DNA from: Luteococcus sp052116585
GTDB lineage: Bacteria; Actinomycetota; Actinomycetes; Propionibacteriales; Propionibacteriaceae
Assembly (NCBI RefSeq): GCF_052116585.1
Contig: NZ_JBQKKT010000040.1
Location: 1-12,949 of the forward strand
Reading direction: 5' to 3'
DNA length: 12,949 bases
Part shown: positions 7,011 through 12,817 of the stretch, in pieces
Numbering within the stretch: the stretch's first letter is position 1
How the letters are laid out: each line of letters opens with the position of its first letter
Made by a program: the position numbers and the translations under genes
The notes under the pieces: generated by a model
Seen by the model: only the letters and a program-made list of their open reading frames with translations
Told to the model about the DNA's origin: nothing
Databases searched by the model: none

Positions 7011-8138
7011 ATGTCATCCATCCGAGTCGCGCTGGTCACCGTCGCCAGCGCCACTGCACTGGCCGCCCTGACCGCTGTGCCCACCTCCCTGGCACGAGCC
7101 GCCGACACCCCAGCCGAGGCCCGCGCTTGGGCTGCCTTCCGCACCAACCCCGACGCGAGCGTCAGCGCCGCGGATAACCTGCAGTGGTACGTCACCACCA
7201 CACCGGTCACCCCCGACCAGGTGGGGCGCACGATCACCCTGGAGGCCCAGTCCACCGCCTTCGTCGACTGCGACACCATCGGCCTGGGGTACCCCTCGGC
7301 CAACGGGTGGACCAACATCAAGACCGACCAGATCGACTGCACTGCCACCAGGGTCACCGCTCGCTTCTGGGTCTCCGAACTGGCGATCGGCCAGCGCGTC
7401 CAGCTGACGGGCTGGAGCACTGTGCGGGGGACCGAGGCGACCGTCAGTGGTCTCTCCACCGTGAACTCCGTGAGCAGCCCCAGCACCACCACGACGACCC
7501 GTGAGACCGTCCCCACTCCGGTGGGACCCATGACCCGCCTGGGCAGCCACCACGGCAAGCCCGTCTACCTGTCTGCCCAGAACGGGGTCAACGAGGTGTG
7601 GGTGGGCGACGGAGGTGACGCCGTGCGGTATGCCGGCACCGAGGGTGTCCAGTTCCACGTCGAGCAGTTCGGCAGCAAGGTCGTCCTGTGGCTCGGTGCC
7701 ATGCCCAACACGGTGCGGCTGTGGACCTTGGACCTGACCACCGGCAAGACCAGCACGCGCAACTGGTGGGTGCAGCAGGTTCAGGTTGGCAAGCCGGGCA
7801 TCTGGTTGGCCACCGGAGCCCCGGCCCGCGAGCACCGCAGCATCCTGATGGACTGGCAGGGCACCATCCGCCAGAACACCCCCTTCAGGGCCGATGGCGC
7901 CCACATGCGCCTGCACGGCTTCACGGCTGACGCCGCGCTCTTCCTGGACGGGGGCGTGGTGCAGACCAAGGCCGTCCTGGTGGCCCTCGACGGCTCGCGC
8001 ACGGCGACGGCCGGCGCCGACACCTTGCTGCAGGTGGAGTCGATCAGTGACAAGGGGGCCGTGGTGAAGTACCTCAGCAACCCGACCACGCAGACCCGAT
8101 GCCTGCTGACCCTCGACGGCTGCCAGCCGCTGGGCTGA
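7011..8138 (+). CDS. Secreted protein of unknown family with Thr-rich linker
   Basis: I do not recognise this 375-residue protein. Residues 1-30 are a Sec signal peptide: MSSIRVALVTVASATALAAL, then a probable cleavage after ARA. Residues ~31-150 form an N-terminal domain with SAADNLQWYVTTTPVTPDQV, C87 and C110. A low-complexity linker SSPSTTTTTRETVPTP (~155-170) follows. The remainder, to the end, has strand-like stretches each with W, G and D/T turns (VVLWLGAMPNTVRLWTLDLT, KAVLVALDGSRTAT) that suggest repeated beta units such as a propeller. It closes with C364 and C371 in CLLTLDGC. Even Cys pairs suggest disulfides outside the cell. There is no LPxTG or transmembrane anchor, so it is probably released. 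ATG 7011 is chosen over the in-frame ATG 6966 because GAAGGAG lies 6 bases upstream and the signal peptide begins there. Confidence 0.75.
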   Translation: MSSIRVALVTVASATALAALTAVPTSLARAADTPAEARAWAAFRTNPDASVSAADNLQWYVTTTPVTPDQVGRTITLEAQSTAFVDCDTIGLGYPSANGWTNIKTDQIDCTATRVTARFWVSELAIGQRVQLTGWSTVRGTEATVSGLSTVNSVSSPSTTTTTRETVPTPVGPMTRLGSHHGKPVYLSAQNGVNEVWVGDGGDAVRYAGTEGVQFHVEQFGSKVVLWLGAMPNTVRLWTLDLTTGKTSTRNWWVQQVQVGKPGIWLATGAPAREHRSILMDWQGTIRQNTPFRADGAHMRLHGFTADAALFLDGGVVQTKAVLVALDGSRTATAGADTLLQVESISDKGAVVKYLSNPTTQTRCLLTLDGCQPLG

Positions 8139-8164
8139 GCGCCTGCCGGAGAGTGGGTTGGTGC

Positions 8165-8194
8165 GGGGCGGCACGCACGGTGTCGCTCCGCCCC
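8165..8194 (+). terminator. Candidate terminator hairpin after the secreted protein gene
   Basis: GGGGCGG (8165-8171) and CCGCCCC (8188-8194) pair exactly, with an inner CAC/GTG extension shortening the 16-base loop. It lies 27 bases after the stop. No T-run follows, so this is a moderate call. Confidence 0.45.
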
Positions 8195-8285
8195 AACTCC
8201 CGACGCAGGGATCAGGGATCGGGTGAGAAAAATCCTGCCCTGCTTGACAATCCCGTAGGTTCAAGGGGCCTCGGCGACCCCTGGT

Positions 8286-8324
8286 GATGGTTAATCTGAT
8301 GACACATCCCCCGACTTTGAGGAG
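8286..8324 (+). promoter_or_regulatory. Conserved 5' element, copy 2 (upstream of the degenerate paralog)
   Basis: GATGGTTAATCTGATG, ACACATCCCCCGA and GAGGAG align with 6965-7004 apart from a one-base gap and a few substitutions. The spacing to the start codon is the same within one base. A TTGACA at 8244-8249 lies upstream but has no matching -10 at normal spacing. Confidence 0.5.
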
Positions 8325-8329
8325 TTCCA

Positions 8330-8761
8330 GTGTCATCCCTCCGGATCGTTCGCAGTGTCGCGGCGGCTTCTGTCGCGGCCCTTTCCCTGTCATCCCTGTC
8401 CGTCGCTGCTGCCGGTGCCGCCGATGCGCCCGCCGAGGCTCTGTCGTGGGCGACCTTCGTCAGGGGTACGGACGGAACAGGCAGCGCCGCAGACAACTTC
8501 CGCTGGTACGTCACCACCGCCCCCATCCAGGCCGACGAGGTGGGCGACACGATCAAGGTCGTTGCCAAGTCCACCCGAACGATCGACTGACGCAACCTGG
8601 GGATTGGCCACCCGACCAAGCAGGGCTGGGCGACGGTGAGCCCGGTTACCGTGGGGTCGATCCGGGAGGATGGCGTGTCGGTCTACTACCGGCAGAGCTC
8701 CCATCTGGCGTTCAGTTGTTTCCTGACCCTCGACGGGTGCAAGGACACCAGGCGGATGTGA
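8330..8761 (+). pseudogene. Degenerate paralog of the secreted protein: nonsense codon plus internal deletion
   Basis: A GTG start (8330) follows GAGGAG. The 86 codons read before the first stop contain a signal peptide and the same N-domain as the neighbour (GSAADNFRWYVTTAPIQADE against SAADNLQWYVTTTPVTPDQV). Codon 87 is TGA exactly where the intact gene has TGC (C87). The frame stays open for 56 more codons to TGA 8759-8761. They first match the neighbour around GYPSANGW (here GHPTKQGW). They then jump to its C-terminus: VGSIREDGVSVYY and CFLTLDGC against VESISDKGAVVKY and CLLTLDGC. About 240 codons between them, including the Thr-rich linker, are missing in frame. A secreted 57-58-residue fragment could still be made, but loss of function is more likely. 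Confidence 0.8.
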
Positions 8762-8780
8762 TGACGGACGTCCGCCCAGC

Positions 8781-8810
8781 GCGGGGTGGTGCCTGTTGGC
8801 CCCACCCCGC
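8781..8810. terminator. Bidirectional terminator between the paralog remnant and trpB
   Basis: GCGGGGTGG (8781-8789) pairs exactly with CCACCCCGC (8802-8810). With one mismatch the stem extends inward to 13 bp around TGTT. It lies between two convergent genes, 19 bases after the plus-strand stop and 6 bases past the trpB stop, and can serve both. Confidence 0.65.
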
Positions 8811-8816
8811 AGGGGG

Positions 8817-10019
8817 TCACCTTCTTCCCAGCACCTCGGCCACGTAGTCGACGTCCTTGTCGCCACGTCCGGACAGGTTCACCAGGATGGCTGCGTCGGG
8901 GCCCAGCTCGCGGGCCAGCTTCATGCCGTGCGCCACGGCATGGGCGCTCTCCAGCGCGGGGATGATTCCCTCCAAGCGGGTCAGCGTGGTGAAGGCGTCG
9001 AGCGTCTCCTGGTCGTCGGCGTAGGCGTAGTTGACCCGTCCCTGCTCACACAGGAAGACGTGCTGGGGTCCGACGCCCGGGTAGTCCAGGCCGGAGGCGA
9101 TCGAGTGCACCGGAGCGGGCTCGCCGTCGTGGGCCTGGAGCACCCGGGTGGCCATGCCGTGCAGCACGCCCGTCGTACCCTTCGTCATGGTGGCGGCGTG
9201 ACGGCCGCTCTCCACGCCCTCGCCGGCCGGCTCGACGCCGTGGAGCTGCACGTCGGCGTCGTCCAGGAAGGCGCTGAACAGGCCCATCGAGTTGGAACCG
9301 CCCCCGACGCAGGCAACCGCGGCGTGGGGCAGTCGACCCTCGGCCTCCAGGAACTGGGCGCGCGCCTCACGGCCGATGACGCTCTGGAAGTCACGCACCA
9401 TCGTGGGGTAGGGGTGGGGCCCCACCACGGAGCCGATGCAGAAGAGGTACTCGTCGGCATGGTTGGCGTAGACCGTGAACGCGGAGTCGACCGCCTCCTT
9501 GAGGGTCGCCTCGCCCTCAGTGACGCTGACCACCGTGGCGCCCAGCATCTGCATGCGCACCACATTGGGGTGCTGCTTCTCCACGTCGACGGCACCCATG
9601 TGGATCTCGCACTCCAAGCCCAGGAAGGTGGCCGCCGTGGCCAGGGCCACGCCATGGGAACCGGCGCCCGTCTCGGCGATCACCTTCTTCTTGCCCATCC
9701 GGCGTGCCAGCAGCACCTCGCCAAGGCAGTGGTTGATCTTGTGGCTGCCGGTGTGGTTGAGATCCTCGCGCTTCAGGTAGATCCGGGCGCCGCCGCAGTG
9801 CGCGGTCAGCCGCTCCGCCAGATAGAGCATCGACGGGCGCCCCACATAGCGCTTGAGGACGTCCTGGTACTCGGCCATGAAGGTGGGGTCCTGTCGTGCC
9901 TGCTCATAGGCGGCGGCCACCTCGGCCATGGGCTCGACGAGATGTGGCGGCAGGTGCGAGCCGCCATAGTTGCCGAAATTGCCCTGGCCGTCTCCGCCGA
10001 AGGTGCTGGTGGTCATCAT
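8817..10019 (-). CDS. trpB: Tryptophan synthase beta subunit (stand-alone)
   Basis: This PLP enzyme condenses indole with L-serine to tryptophan, normally as the beta subunit of TrpA2B2. It has 400 residues, with the PLP lysine K94 in LKREDLNHTGSHKINH, catalytic E116 in AETGAG, the phosphate-binding GGGSNSMG near 245, GVEPAGEG, ESAHAVAHGMK and the C-terminal NLSGRGDKD. Two ATGs overlap at the start (10019 and 10016). AGGAG sits 5 bases from the second and only 2 from the first, so translation probably begins at 10016. Residue 121 is Ser in GAGSHG where most TrpB have Gln, and NHCLGEVLLA with VDVEKQHPNVVRM suggests a divergent clade. No trpA, trpC or other trp gene lies nearby. It is preceded by a Trp attenuator. 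Confidence 0.93.
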   Translation of the reverse strand: MMTTSTFGGDGQGNFGNYGGSHLPPHLVEPMAEVAAAYEQARQDPTFMAEYQDVLKRYVGRPSMLYLAERLTAHCGGARIYLKREDLNHTGSHKINHCLGEVLLARRMGKKKVIAETGAGSHGVALATAATFLGLECEIHMGAVDVEKQHPNVVRMQMLGATVVSVTEGEATLKEAVDSAFTVYANHADEYLFCIGSVVGPHPYPTMVRDFQSVIGREARAQFLEAEGRLPHAAVACVGGGSNSMGLFSAFLDDADVQLHGVEPAGEGVESGRHAATMTKGTTGVLHGMATRVLQAHDGEPAPVHSIASGLDYPGVGPQHVFLCEQGRVNYAYADDQETLDAFTTLTRLEGIIPALESAHAVAHGMKLARELGPDAAILVNLSGRGDKDVDYVAEVLGRR

Positions 10020-10069
10020 GTCTCCTGGTTCGTCATACCCAATTCGTGGTACCCGACCCGGGCATGGAA

Positions 10070-10094
10070 GAAGCCGCCCGGATCGGGCGGCTTC
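10070..10094 (-). terminator. Attenuator terminator hairpin (segments 3:4)
   Basis: GAAGCCGCCCG and CGGGCGGCTTC form an 11-bp perfect stem with a 3-base loop, followed on the minus strand by TTCC, a weak pyrimidine tail. It ends 50 bases before the trpB start and would stop transcription when tryptophan is plentiful. Confidence 0.8.
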
Positions 10095-10122
10095 GGTGCG
10101 TCAGTGCATCAGGGGACCGCCA

Positions 10123-10161
10123 TCAGGCGGCCCACCAGCAGCGACGCACGTGCATGTTCAC
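10123..10161 (-). CDS. trpL: trp leader peptide with tandem Trp codons
   Basis: From ATG 10155 the frame reads MHVRRCWWAA and stops at TGA 10125-10123. An in-frame GTG at 10161 adds two residues. Two consecutive UGG codons in a 10-residue frame just ahead of competing hairpins and trpB is the hallmark of a trp leader. There is no clear ribosome binding site. TACTGT at 10173-10168 sits 6 bases before the GTG, so a leaderless transcript starting at that GTG is plausible in an actinobacterium. Confidence 0.75.
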   Translation of the reverse strand: MNMHVRRCWWAA

Positions 10162-10167
10162 GCGCTG

Positions 10168-10173
10168 ACAGTA
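10168..10173 (-). promoter_or_regulatory. Candidate -10 box of the trpL-trpB transcript
   Basis: TACTGT on the minus strand fits the TAnnnT form and lies 6 bases from the GTG at 10161. No recognisable -35 hexamer is found 16-18 bases upstream, so confidence is low. Confidence 0.35.
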
Positions 10174-10244
10174 GCACTGGAGGCCTCTCCGCGCGCCCCG
10201 CGCGGTCTGCATGGTGGACGATGGGTGCCGATAGGGTCGGGGTC

Positions 10245-10499
10245 ATGGAACAGCCCGATGACTTCATGATCGGTGCGCTGCTCGGGATGACCGTCGGTGC
10301 GCTCAACCACGTCGATCCCTCGATGGCGCAGGAGAACGAGCGGGCCTTCATGCGGCTGCTGAGCCTGGCGCCGGAACAGCGCACGGCCGAGGCCGCGGTG
10401 CTGATGAAGGCCCTGGACTGGGACGAGCAGTCGGACGACGTGGCCGGTCAAGGAGTCCAGCAGTTGATCGCCTGGGGTCTGCTGCTGCGCGACATCTGA
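10245..10499 (+). CDS. Small acidic protein of unknown function (84 aa)
   Basis: I do not recognise this protein. It begins MEQPDDFMIGALLGMTVGAL and ends QGVQQLIAWGLLLRDI. It is acidic, with no Cys and two alternating hydrophobic stretches that look like amphipathic helices rather than a membrane span. Third-position GC bias fits a real gene. TAGGGT at 10232-10237 lies 7 bases before ATG 10245 and no ribosome binding site is seen, a pattern typical of leaderless actinobacterial genes. An in-frame ATG at 10221 is an alternative start. It is divergent from the trp leader (84 bases between starts) and is followed by the second acyl-CoA synthetase. Confidence 0.6.
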   Translation: MEQPDDFMIGALLGMTVGALNHVDPSMAQENERAFMRLLSLAPEQRTAEAAVLMKALDWDEQSDDVAGQGVQQLIAWGLLLRDI

Positions 10500-10501
10500 T
10501 C

Positions 10502-10521
10502 ATCCGGGCTCGCCGCCGGAT
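10502..10521 (+). terminator. Weak terminator-like hairpin after the 84-aa gene
   Basis: ATCCGG (10502-10507) pairs with CCGGAT (10516-10521) around an 8-base loop, followed by TCGCCTTT. It is short, so termination may be partial and read-through into the acyl-CoA synthetase is possible. Confidence 0.3.
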
Positions 10522-10637
10522 CGCCTTTGGGCTCCGGGGCGCGGAGTCCACCAAATTCGGCGCCGCTTCTTTGTGCGGGTGATTCGGCACGGCCCAGTGG
10601 GCAAGGTCCTAGGCTGACGCGGAACGGAAGGATCACC

Positions 10638-12242
10638 ATGCACTACCGCGGGCCACAGCCGGACGTCGACATTCCGGATTGCACCCTCTACGACCTCTTC
10701 TTCGCGTCGATGGACGAGGAGGTGGCGCAGAAGATCGCCTTCGACCACGCCGAGACCGGCACGGTGGTGACCTTCGGAGAGCTCAAGCAGCAGGTCGACG
10801 CGTTCGCCACCTGGCTCGGGCAGCGAGGTATCGGGCAGGGCGCGGCCGTCGCCGTCATGCTGACCAATCGGCCGGAGTATGCCTCCGCCTTCCACGGCAT
10901 CATGCGCAGCGGAGCCGCCGTCGCACCCGTGAACGTGATGGGATCCCCCGCGGAGATCGCTCGCCATCTCCAGCTGACCGACTGCACGATGGTGGTCACC
11001 CAGGCCCAATTGGCCGAATCTGCCCGCGCCGCGGCGGACTTGGTGGGCCTTGGACCGGAGTCGGTGATCGTGATGGACCGGGGCGACGGCCAGGCCGACA
11101 TGCTGGACTGGCGCGACGTGATGGCCACGCCCGTGGACCTGCCGGTTCTCGACCTGAATCCCGCGACCGACGTCGCCTGCCTGCCCGTCTCCTCGGGTAC
11201 CTCAGGCCTGCCCAAGGCGGTGATGCTCAGCCATCGCAACCTGGTGGCGAACATGCTCCAGTTCGACTGGGTGCTGGCTCCGCTGGGCTATGACCACCAG
11301 TTCGTCGCCTTCCTGCCCTACAGCCACATCTTCGCCCTGACGACGATCCTGAACTACAGCCTGTACCGCCGATTCCCGCAGTACACGATGAGCCACTTCG
11401 ACGCGCGGCTCTTCTTCGAGATCATCGAGACGCGACGCCCGTCGGTGGCCTTCGTGGTCCCGCCGGTCGCCGCCTTCCTGGCCCGTCATCCGGCCGCGCT
11501 GAATGTGGACTGGAGCTCGGTGAAGCTCTTGGTCTCCGGCGCCGCGGCGATGGATGGCAAGGTGGCGGCAGCCCTGCAGGAACGCTTTGACCTGCGTGTG
11601 ATCCAGGGTTACGGCATGACCGAGATGTCCCCGGTCTCCCACATCATGCCCGTGGATCGGCCAGACCTGCCCCTGGACTCGGTCGGTCCGCCCGTGGCCA
11701 GCGCGACGATCCGCGTGGTGGATCCGGAGACCGGGCAGGACGTCCCGGTGCCTGCACCGGGTGAGTGGTCGCAGCCCGGAGAGCTGTGGGTGAGCGGTCC
11801 GAACATCATGCTGGGTTACCTGCGCCAGACGGAAGAGACCGACGCGATCCGGGACGCGGAGGGCTGGATCCACACCGGTGACCTGGTACAGGTCGATCGC
11901 GATGGTGTCACTCGCGTCGTCGACCGGATCAAGGAGCTCATCAAGCACCGCGGCTTCCAGGTGGCACCCGTGGAGTTGGAGCACCACCTGATGGAGCATC
12001 CCGAAGTGATCGACGCCGCCGTGCTGGGCCGCCCCCGGCCCAGCGGAGACCAGGTGCCGCATGCGCTGCTGGTACTGCGCGAGGGAGCTGACCCCTCCGT
12101 CGCCAAGGAGGTGGTGCAGTGGCTCAACCACCAAGTGGCCCAGTACAAGCACCTTGGCGGGGCGACCGTGGTGGCGGAGATTCCGCGCTCGGCCGCCGGC
12201 AAGATCCTGCGCCGGCAACTGCCTGCGCTCGTCGACGCGTGA
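10638..12242 (+). CDS. Acyl-CoA synthetase (AMP-forming), 4-coumarate-CoA-ligase-like, copy 2
   Basis: This is a 534-residue ANL-superfamily ligase, the same length as the copy at 3668 and collinear with it throughout. Compare IPDCTLYDLFFASM with IPDVTLYELIFGSL, and QVAQYKHLGGATVV in both. Motifs are VSSGTSGLPKAVMLSH (~184-199), YGMTEMSPVSHIMPVDRPDL (~325), GELWVSGPNIMLGYL, WIHTGDLVQVDRDG with the ribose Asp, DRIKELIKHRGFQVAPVELE, and AGKILRRQL with the catalytic Lys near 520. ATG 10638 follows GGAAGGA by 5 bases. No strong promoter is seen: TAGGCT at 10611-10616 could be a -10. The acceptor pocket differs from copy 1 (for example ILNYSLYRRFPQYTMSHF against TLTMGLLRRFPLYTMSSF), so the two may favour different acids. 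Confidence 0.88.
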   Translation: MHYRGPQPDVDIPDCTLYDLFFASMDEEVAQKIAFDHAETGTVVTFGELKQQVDAFATWLGQRGIGQGAAVAVMLTNRPEYASAFHGIMRSGAAVAPVNVMGSPAEIARHLQLTDCTMVVTQAQLAESARAAADLVGLGPESVIVMDRGDGQADMLDWRDVMATPVDLPVLDLNPATDVACLPVSSGTSGLPKAVMLSHRNLVANMLQFDWVLAPLGYDHQFVAFLPYSHIFALTTILNYSLYRRFPQYTMSHFDARLFFEIIETRRPSVAFVVPPVAAFLARHPAALNVDWSSVKLLVSGAAAMDGKVAAALQERFDLRVIQGYGMTEMSPVSHIMPVDRPDLPLDSVGPPVASATIRVVDPETGQDVPVPAPGEWSQPGELWVSGPNIMLGYLRQTEETDAIRDAEGWIHTGDLVQVDRDGVTRVVDRIKELIKHRGFQVAPVELEHHLMEHPEVIDAAVLGRPRPSGDQVPHALLVLREGADPSVAKEVVQWLNHQVAQYKHLGGATVVAEIPRSAAGKILRRQLPALVDA

Positions 12243-12282
12243 CGGGACGGGGCTGACGCCGCGGTTGGCGCACGCCGGGGGC

Positions 12283-12301
12283 CCGCCGCTCGTCACGGCG
12301 G
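12283..12301 (-). terminator. Short hairpin between convergent acyl-CoA synthetase and extensin-like genes
   Basis: CCGCCG (12283-12288) pairs with CGGCGG (12296-12301) around CTCGTCA, midway between the two stop codons. It is only 6 bp, without a T-run, so it is a weak candidate for a shared terminator. Confidence 0.3.
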
Positions 12302-12310
12302 AGCCTGGGC

Positions 12311-12807
12311 TCAACCCCGGCGAACGCTCGCGCGCAGGAAGGCGTGCCAGTTCTCCTGGCCGCGCAGGTCTCCGAGCTGCAGCTCGTCAAGCACGGGTGA
12401 CACCATCGGCTCGGTGTCCTCCCACTGGCCCGTGACCTGACCCTCGCGGCCCCACAGCGCCAGACAGATCGCCTGCACCGACTGGTTCTGCACCTGGGAG
12501 CGCCGATGGAAGGTGCTGAAGCCCTCGCCGGAGATCCCGTTGTCCACGTGGATGTGATTGGCATGCTCGTCGTCGAAGTGGTGCGTGAGCACGTACTCGA
12601 AGTGCAGGTTCAGCGATGCGGCCAGGGTCCAGTAACGTCGCACCAGATCCGTGCGGATCGCTTCGTCCTGACCGGGCCACAGGTCGGTGCGGCAGTTGAC
12701 GAGGACCTCGTTGCCGCGCCGCAGTTGGGCAAAGTCGAGGGCTCGTCCGGCCGCGTGCCAGCTCTTGCAGTTGTCCTTGGGGAAGTAGGCACCCTGGCTG
12801 GTCAGGG
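12311..12807 (-). pseudogene. Extensin-like / zinc D-Ala-D-Ala-peptidase-fold protein, 5' end removed by IS3
   Basis: The remaining ~165 codons keep the core of the extensin-like C-terminal domain related to M15-type peptidases. They include C-K-SWHAAGRALDF with candidate metal ligands H and D spaced H-x6-D, and FEYVLTHHFDDEHANHIHVD with an HxH motif and Asp. A tail of about 65 residues follows (STFHRRSQVQNQSVQAICLA onward) to TGA at 12313-12311. No start codon with a ribosome binding site precedes TSQGAYFPKDNC. Instead the frame runs into the IS3-family left end at about 12808, so the signal peptide and N-terminal part are lost. Related proteins are secreted and presumed to act on the cell envelope, and their substrate is generally unproven. 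Confidence 0.65.
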
Positions 12808-12817
12808 TGGACCCTGA
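12802..12817. repeat. Palindrome at the IS3 insertion junction
   Basis: TCAGGGT (12802-12808) and ACCCTGA (12811-12817) are exact inverted copies around GG. The palindrome spans the proposed junction, half in host DNA and half in the element. It may reflect target choice or make the exact end ambiguous by a few bases. Confidence 0.45.

Larger units (their letters stand above)
10070..10161 (-). promoter_or_regulatory. Tryptophan transcription attenuator of trpB
   Basis: The leader holds the elements of ribosome-mediated attenuation in order. First is a leader peptide with adjacent Trp codons. Next is hairpin 1:2, with GGGCCGCC (10133-10126) pairing GGCGGTCC (10121-10114) around TGAT with one G-U. 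Last is terminator hairpin 3:4 (10094-10070). Segment 2 (GGCGGT, 10121-10116) can instead pair with GCCGCC of segment 3 (10091-10086), forming an antiterminator. Segment 1 begins within the second Trp codon. A ribosome stalled for lack of charged tRNA-Trp would cover it and free segment 2, letting transcription reach trpB. The mechanism is inferred from geometry. Confidence 0.8.

Noticed and set aside
8244..8266. TTGACA at 8244 as the -35 of the paralog's promoter
   Set aside because: No -10-like hexamer lies 16-19 bases downstream. The nearest TAGGTT is only 7 bases away.
7014..8393. Long minus-strand frame opposite the secreted protein
   Set aside because: It overlaps a gene with a clear signal peptide and ribosome binding site and shows Gly/His/Gln-rich shadow composition with no motif.
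8588..8630. TGA at the Cys87 position as a selenocysteine codon
   Set aside because: The bases after TGA offer only a 4-bp TTGG/CCAA stem, not a convincing bacterial SECIS. The homologous Cys looks like a secreted disulfide residue, and the gene also carries a large deletion, so decay is the simpler reading.
10070..10161. T-box riboswitch in front of trpB
   Set aside because: There is no T-box motif (TGGNACCGCG-like) or long specifier stem. The tandem-Trp leader peptide with competing hairpins explains the region better.
8796..10244. Long plus-strand frame opposite trpB
   Set aside because: It is the mirror of the trpB coding bias in GC-rich DNA. Only its last 85 codons, past the trpB leader, look like a gene and are annotated separately.
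11202..12314. Long minus-strand frame opposite the second acyl-CoA synthetase
   Set aside because: The plus strand has every ANL motif. The antisense product is His/Arg/Asp-rich without domains.
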